From the NCBI GenBank assembly GCA_049282355.1, contig JBAPTW010000035.1, positions 1-7,611 on the forward strand: DNA of 7,611 bases, in the 5' to 3' direction. Positions 6,859 to 7,611 of this stretch are shown piece after piece (within the stretch, counting starts at the first letter, position 1; the number at the start of each line of letters is the position of its first letter). The translations under genes and the position numbers were made by a program. The DNA is from JAGTVB01 sp049282355. GTDB taxonomy: Bacteria; Pseudomonadota; Gammaproteobacteria; HK1. Below the pieces are notes generated by a model, which saw only the letters and a program-made list of their open reading frames with translations, searched no databases and had not been told where the DNA came from.

Positions 6859-7137
6859 AGCGGGAACTTTGGCCCGGAATACCCAAAAATGCCCATGTTG
6901 TATTTTCGCCTGCATTGGCGACACAGCCGTCGAGCTTCAATGATGCAGTCATAGTATGCCATGTGTAGGGACTCAAGCTGTGGGTTTTGGCTGAGCAAAA
7001 CGTTCGCTCTCAGTCACCCTCCGAGCCCATAAACAATCGTCTCATTAAATGGTCGCTTGCTGAGACACCCCGGTCAACAGGCAAAAGAACGGCAAACCGT
7101 GGCCACAGAAGTCTCATTTATCTATCTCTATCAAAGT

Positions 7138-7180
7138 TTCGGTTTCGTTCAACAGGCCCGAACCCCGGGATGAAACCGAA
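7138..7180. repeat. Compound inverted repeat downstream of the recombinase remnant
   Basis: TTCGGTTTC (7138-7146) pairs perfectly with GAAACCGAA (7172-7180). Nested inside, GTTC (7147-7150) pairs with GAAC (7160-7163), leaving an 8-nt bulge on one side. The GC-rich repeats CCCCGGGATGAA and CCCCGGGGGATGAA overlap and follow it. It could be a recombination site linked to the tyrosine recombinase, a transcript hairpin, or chance. Confidence 0.35.
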
Positions 7181-7185
7181 TCCCC

Positions 7186-7237
7186 GGGGGATGAAGGTGG
7201 GTGGTGGCGAGATGCCACGGCTAGCTCCCCCTTTTTT
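7186..7237 (+). terminator. Possible Rho-independent terminator (plus strand)
   Basis: GGGGGA (7186-7191) pairs with TCCCCC (7226-7231), which is followed directly by six T residues (7232-7237). A second hairpin, GTGGC-GAGAT-GCCAC (7204-7218), is nested in the loop. It lies between the rightward TPR gene and the leftward recombinase and transposase genes, where a terminator is expected. It is about 600 bp beyond the TPR stop and the loop is long, so confidence is moderate. Confidence 0.4.
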
Positions 7238-7247
7238 GGAGGTGCGC

Positions 7248-7370
7248 TCACTCCTCGCCGATCGCCGCTTCCATCTCCGCAAACGATGGGCGGGCATACT
7301 GTAAGGTATAGGCGGCATTGCGGTGCCCGAGCTGGCGTTGCACCGCCGCGAGGTTGCCGGTCTTGGCTCT
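7248..7370 (-). pseudogene. C-terminal remnant of a tyrosine recombinase/integrase
   Basis: The leftward frame ending at TGA 7248-7250 reads KTGNLAAVQRQLGHRNAAYT, then LQYARPSFAEMEAAIGEE. This is the last segment of a phage-integrase-fold recombinase: LGH carries the late conserved His, and the Tyr of QYAR, nine residues on, is at the nucleophile position (XerD has the same His-to-Tyr spacing). The two earlier catalytic boxes are missing. Upstream of about 7370 the similarity stops, with an in-frame stop at 7386-7388, and the transposase terminus begins 28 bp further right. About 40 of an expected 300 or so residues remain. It was probably truncated by insertion or deletion at the transposase side. 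Tyrosine recombinases are known partners of some Tn3-family transposons, so it may once have been functionally linked. Confidence 0.8.
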
Positions 7371-7398
7371 AAACCAACGTTCGTGTCACCAAGTGCAA

Positions 7399-7611
7399 CT
7401 ACCAGCCGGTGACCTCTTCGATGCCCAGCCGTGCGCTCATATCCAAGGGAAATATGCCGTATGGATTGATATGCCCGTAGAACAAAGGCGTCACTCCTCG
7501 CAAGTCTTCTCTCGTCAATCGATCCTCCCAGGCTTCTTCAGCAAGCACCTGTTGAAGCATCAAGGTGTTGATGTAGACCAACGAATTTTGCAACAGGTGC
7601 AACGCCAGCAT
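7399..7611 (-). CDS. tnpA: Tn3-family transposase, C-terminal part (cut by window edge)
   Basis: The 70 visible residues are in one open frame running off the right edge and ending at TAG 7399-7401. They match the C-terminus of Tn3-family DDE transposases: ALHLLQNSLVYINTLMLQQV, then LTREDLRGVTPLFYGHINPY and a GIFPLDM.. tail. In this family the conserved asparagine-rich helix (here INTLMLQQV) and the L.P....HI.PYG motif close the catalytic region. Whether the rest of the gene (about 1000 residues in the family) is intact cannot be seen. It reads toward the TIR/TPR unit, so its transposon end should lie to its left, either close by (before about 7368) or, if the genes between are cargo, at 3013-3049. 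Confidence 0.88.
   Translation of the reverse strand: MLALHLLQNSLVYINTLMLQQVLAEEAWEDRLTREDLRGVTPLFYGHINPYGIFPLDMSARLGIEEVTGW

Larger units (their letters stand above)
6829..7247. other. Gene-free stretch between the MITE and the recombinase remnant
   Basis: No frame here resembles a protein I recognise. Visible structures are inverted repeats at 6834-6858 and 7138-7180, a terminator-like element at 7186-7237, and GTCTCATT twice (7039-7046 and 7111-7118) with an inverted TGAGAC between them (7061-7066). It may be decayed mobile-element sequence, but no source can be named. Confidence 0.4.

Noticed and set aside
6695..6976. Minus-strand open frame of 93 codons
   Set aside because: It crosses the right boundary of the MITE-like insertion, so it cannot be an old gene, and its sequence is not recognisable.
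7039..7118. GTCTCATT repeated twice with an inverted TGAGAC between, considered as iterons or a small CRISPR-like array
   Set aside because: There are only two copies of 8 bp, with no regular spacing or further units, so this is compatible with chance.
6987..7304. Plus-strand open frame of 105 codons
   Set aside because: It overlaps the terminator-like hairpin and the antisense of the tyrosine recombinase remnant; composition is low-complexity Arg/Pro-rich typical of a chance frame.

Overview
The window looks like an accessory region of a proteobacterial chromosome or plasmid. An alphaproteobacterium is my guess, from mixed GC content and the style of the IS1595-, Tn3- and recombinase-type sequences; no 16S or core housekeeping gene is present to confirm this. 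It holds three full-length genes, one transposase gene cut by the right edge, and a scatter of broken mobile-element genes.

Layout, left to right. (1) 1-175, minus strand: remnant of an IS1595 (ISXO2-like) transposase whose start and apparent end are joined by an internal deletion. (2) 438-2270, minus: an intact, probably cytoplasmic GH13 alpha-glucan enzyme with an N-terminal beta-sandwich domain. (3) 2441-2817, minus: a Pin/Mpi-type serine recombinase pseudogene. One of its frameshifts is a readable 8-bp tandem duplication. (4) 2924-3295: no gene; it contains a sequence shaped like a Tn3-family terminal repeat (3013-3049). (5) 3296-4066 and 4117-6591, plus strand: a two-gene unit. The first encodes a TIR-domain protein anchored by a C-terminal membrane segment; the second encodes a membrane-anchored TPR protein with a duplicated two-cysteine module and strict 47-residue repeats. 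(6) 6625-6820: a 196-bp MITE-like element with perfect 11-bp terminal inverted repeats, a perfect 8-bp target duplication and a 26-bp internal stem. (7) 6829-7247: no gene; hairpins and a possible terminator. (8) 7248-7370, minus: the C-terminal end of a tyrosine recombinase. (9) 7399-7611, minus: the C-terminus of a Tn3-family transposase.

The most interesting unit is the TIR/TPR pair. The predicted topology puts the TIR domain in the cytoplasm with a short cysteine-bearing tail outside, and nearly all of the TPR protein outside. This would suit an envelope sensor (TPR protein) coupled to a cytoplasmic TIR effector, possibly an anti-phage or stress system. That function is inference. The pair lies between decayed mobile-element sequences, which fits horizontally acquired cargo. 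The GH13 gene shows no functional link to it.
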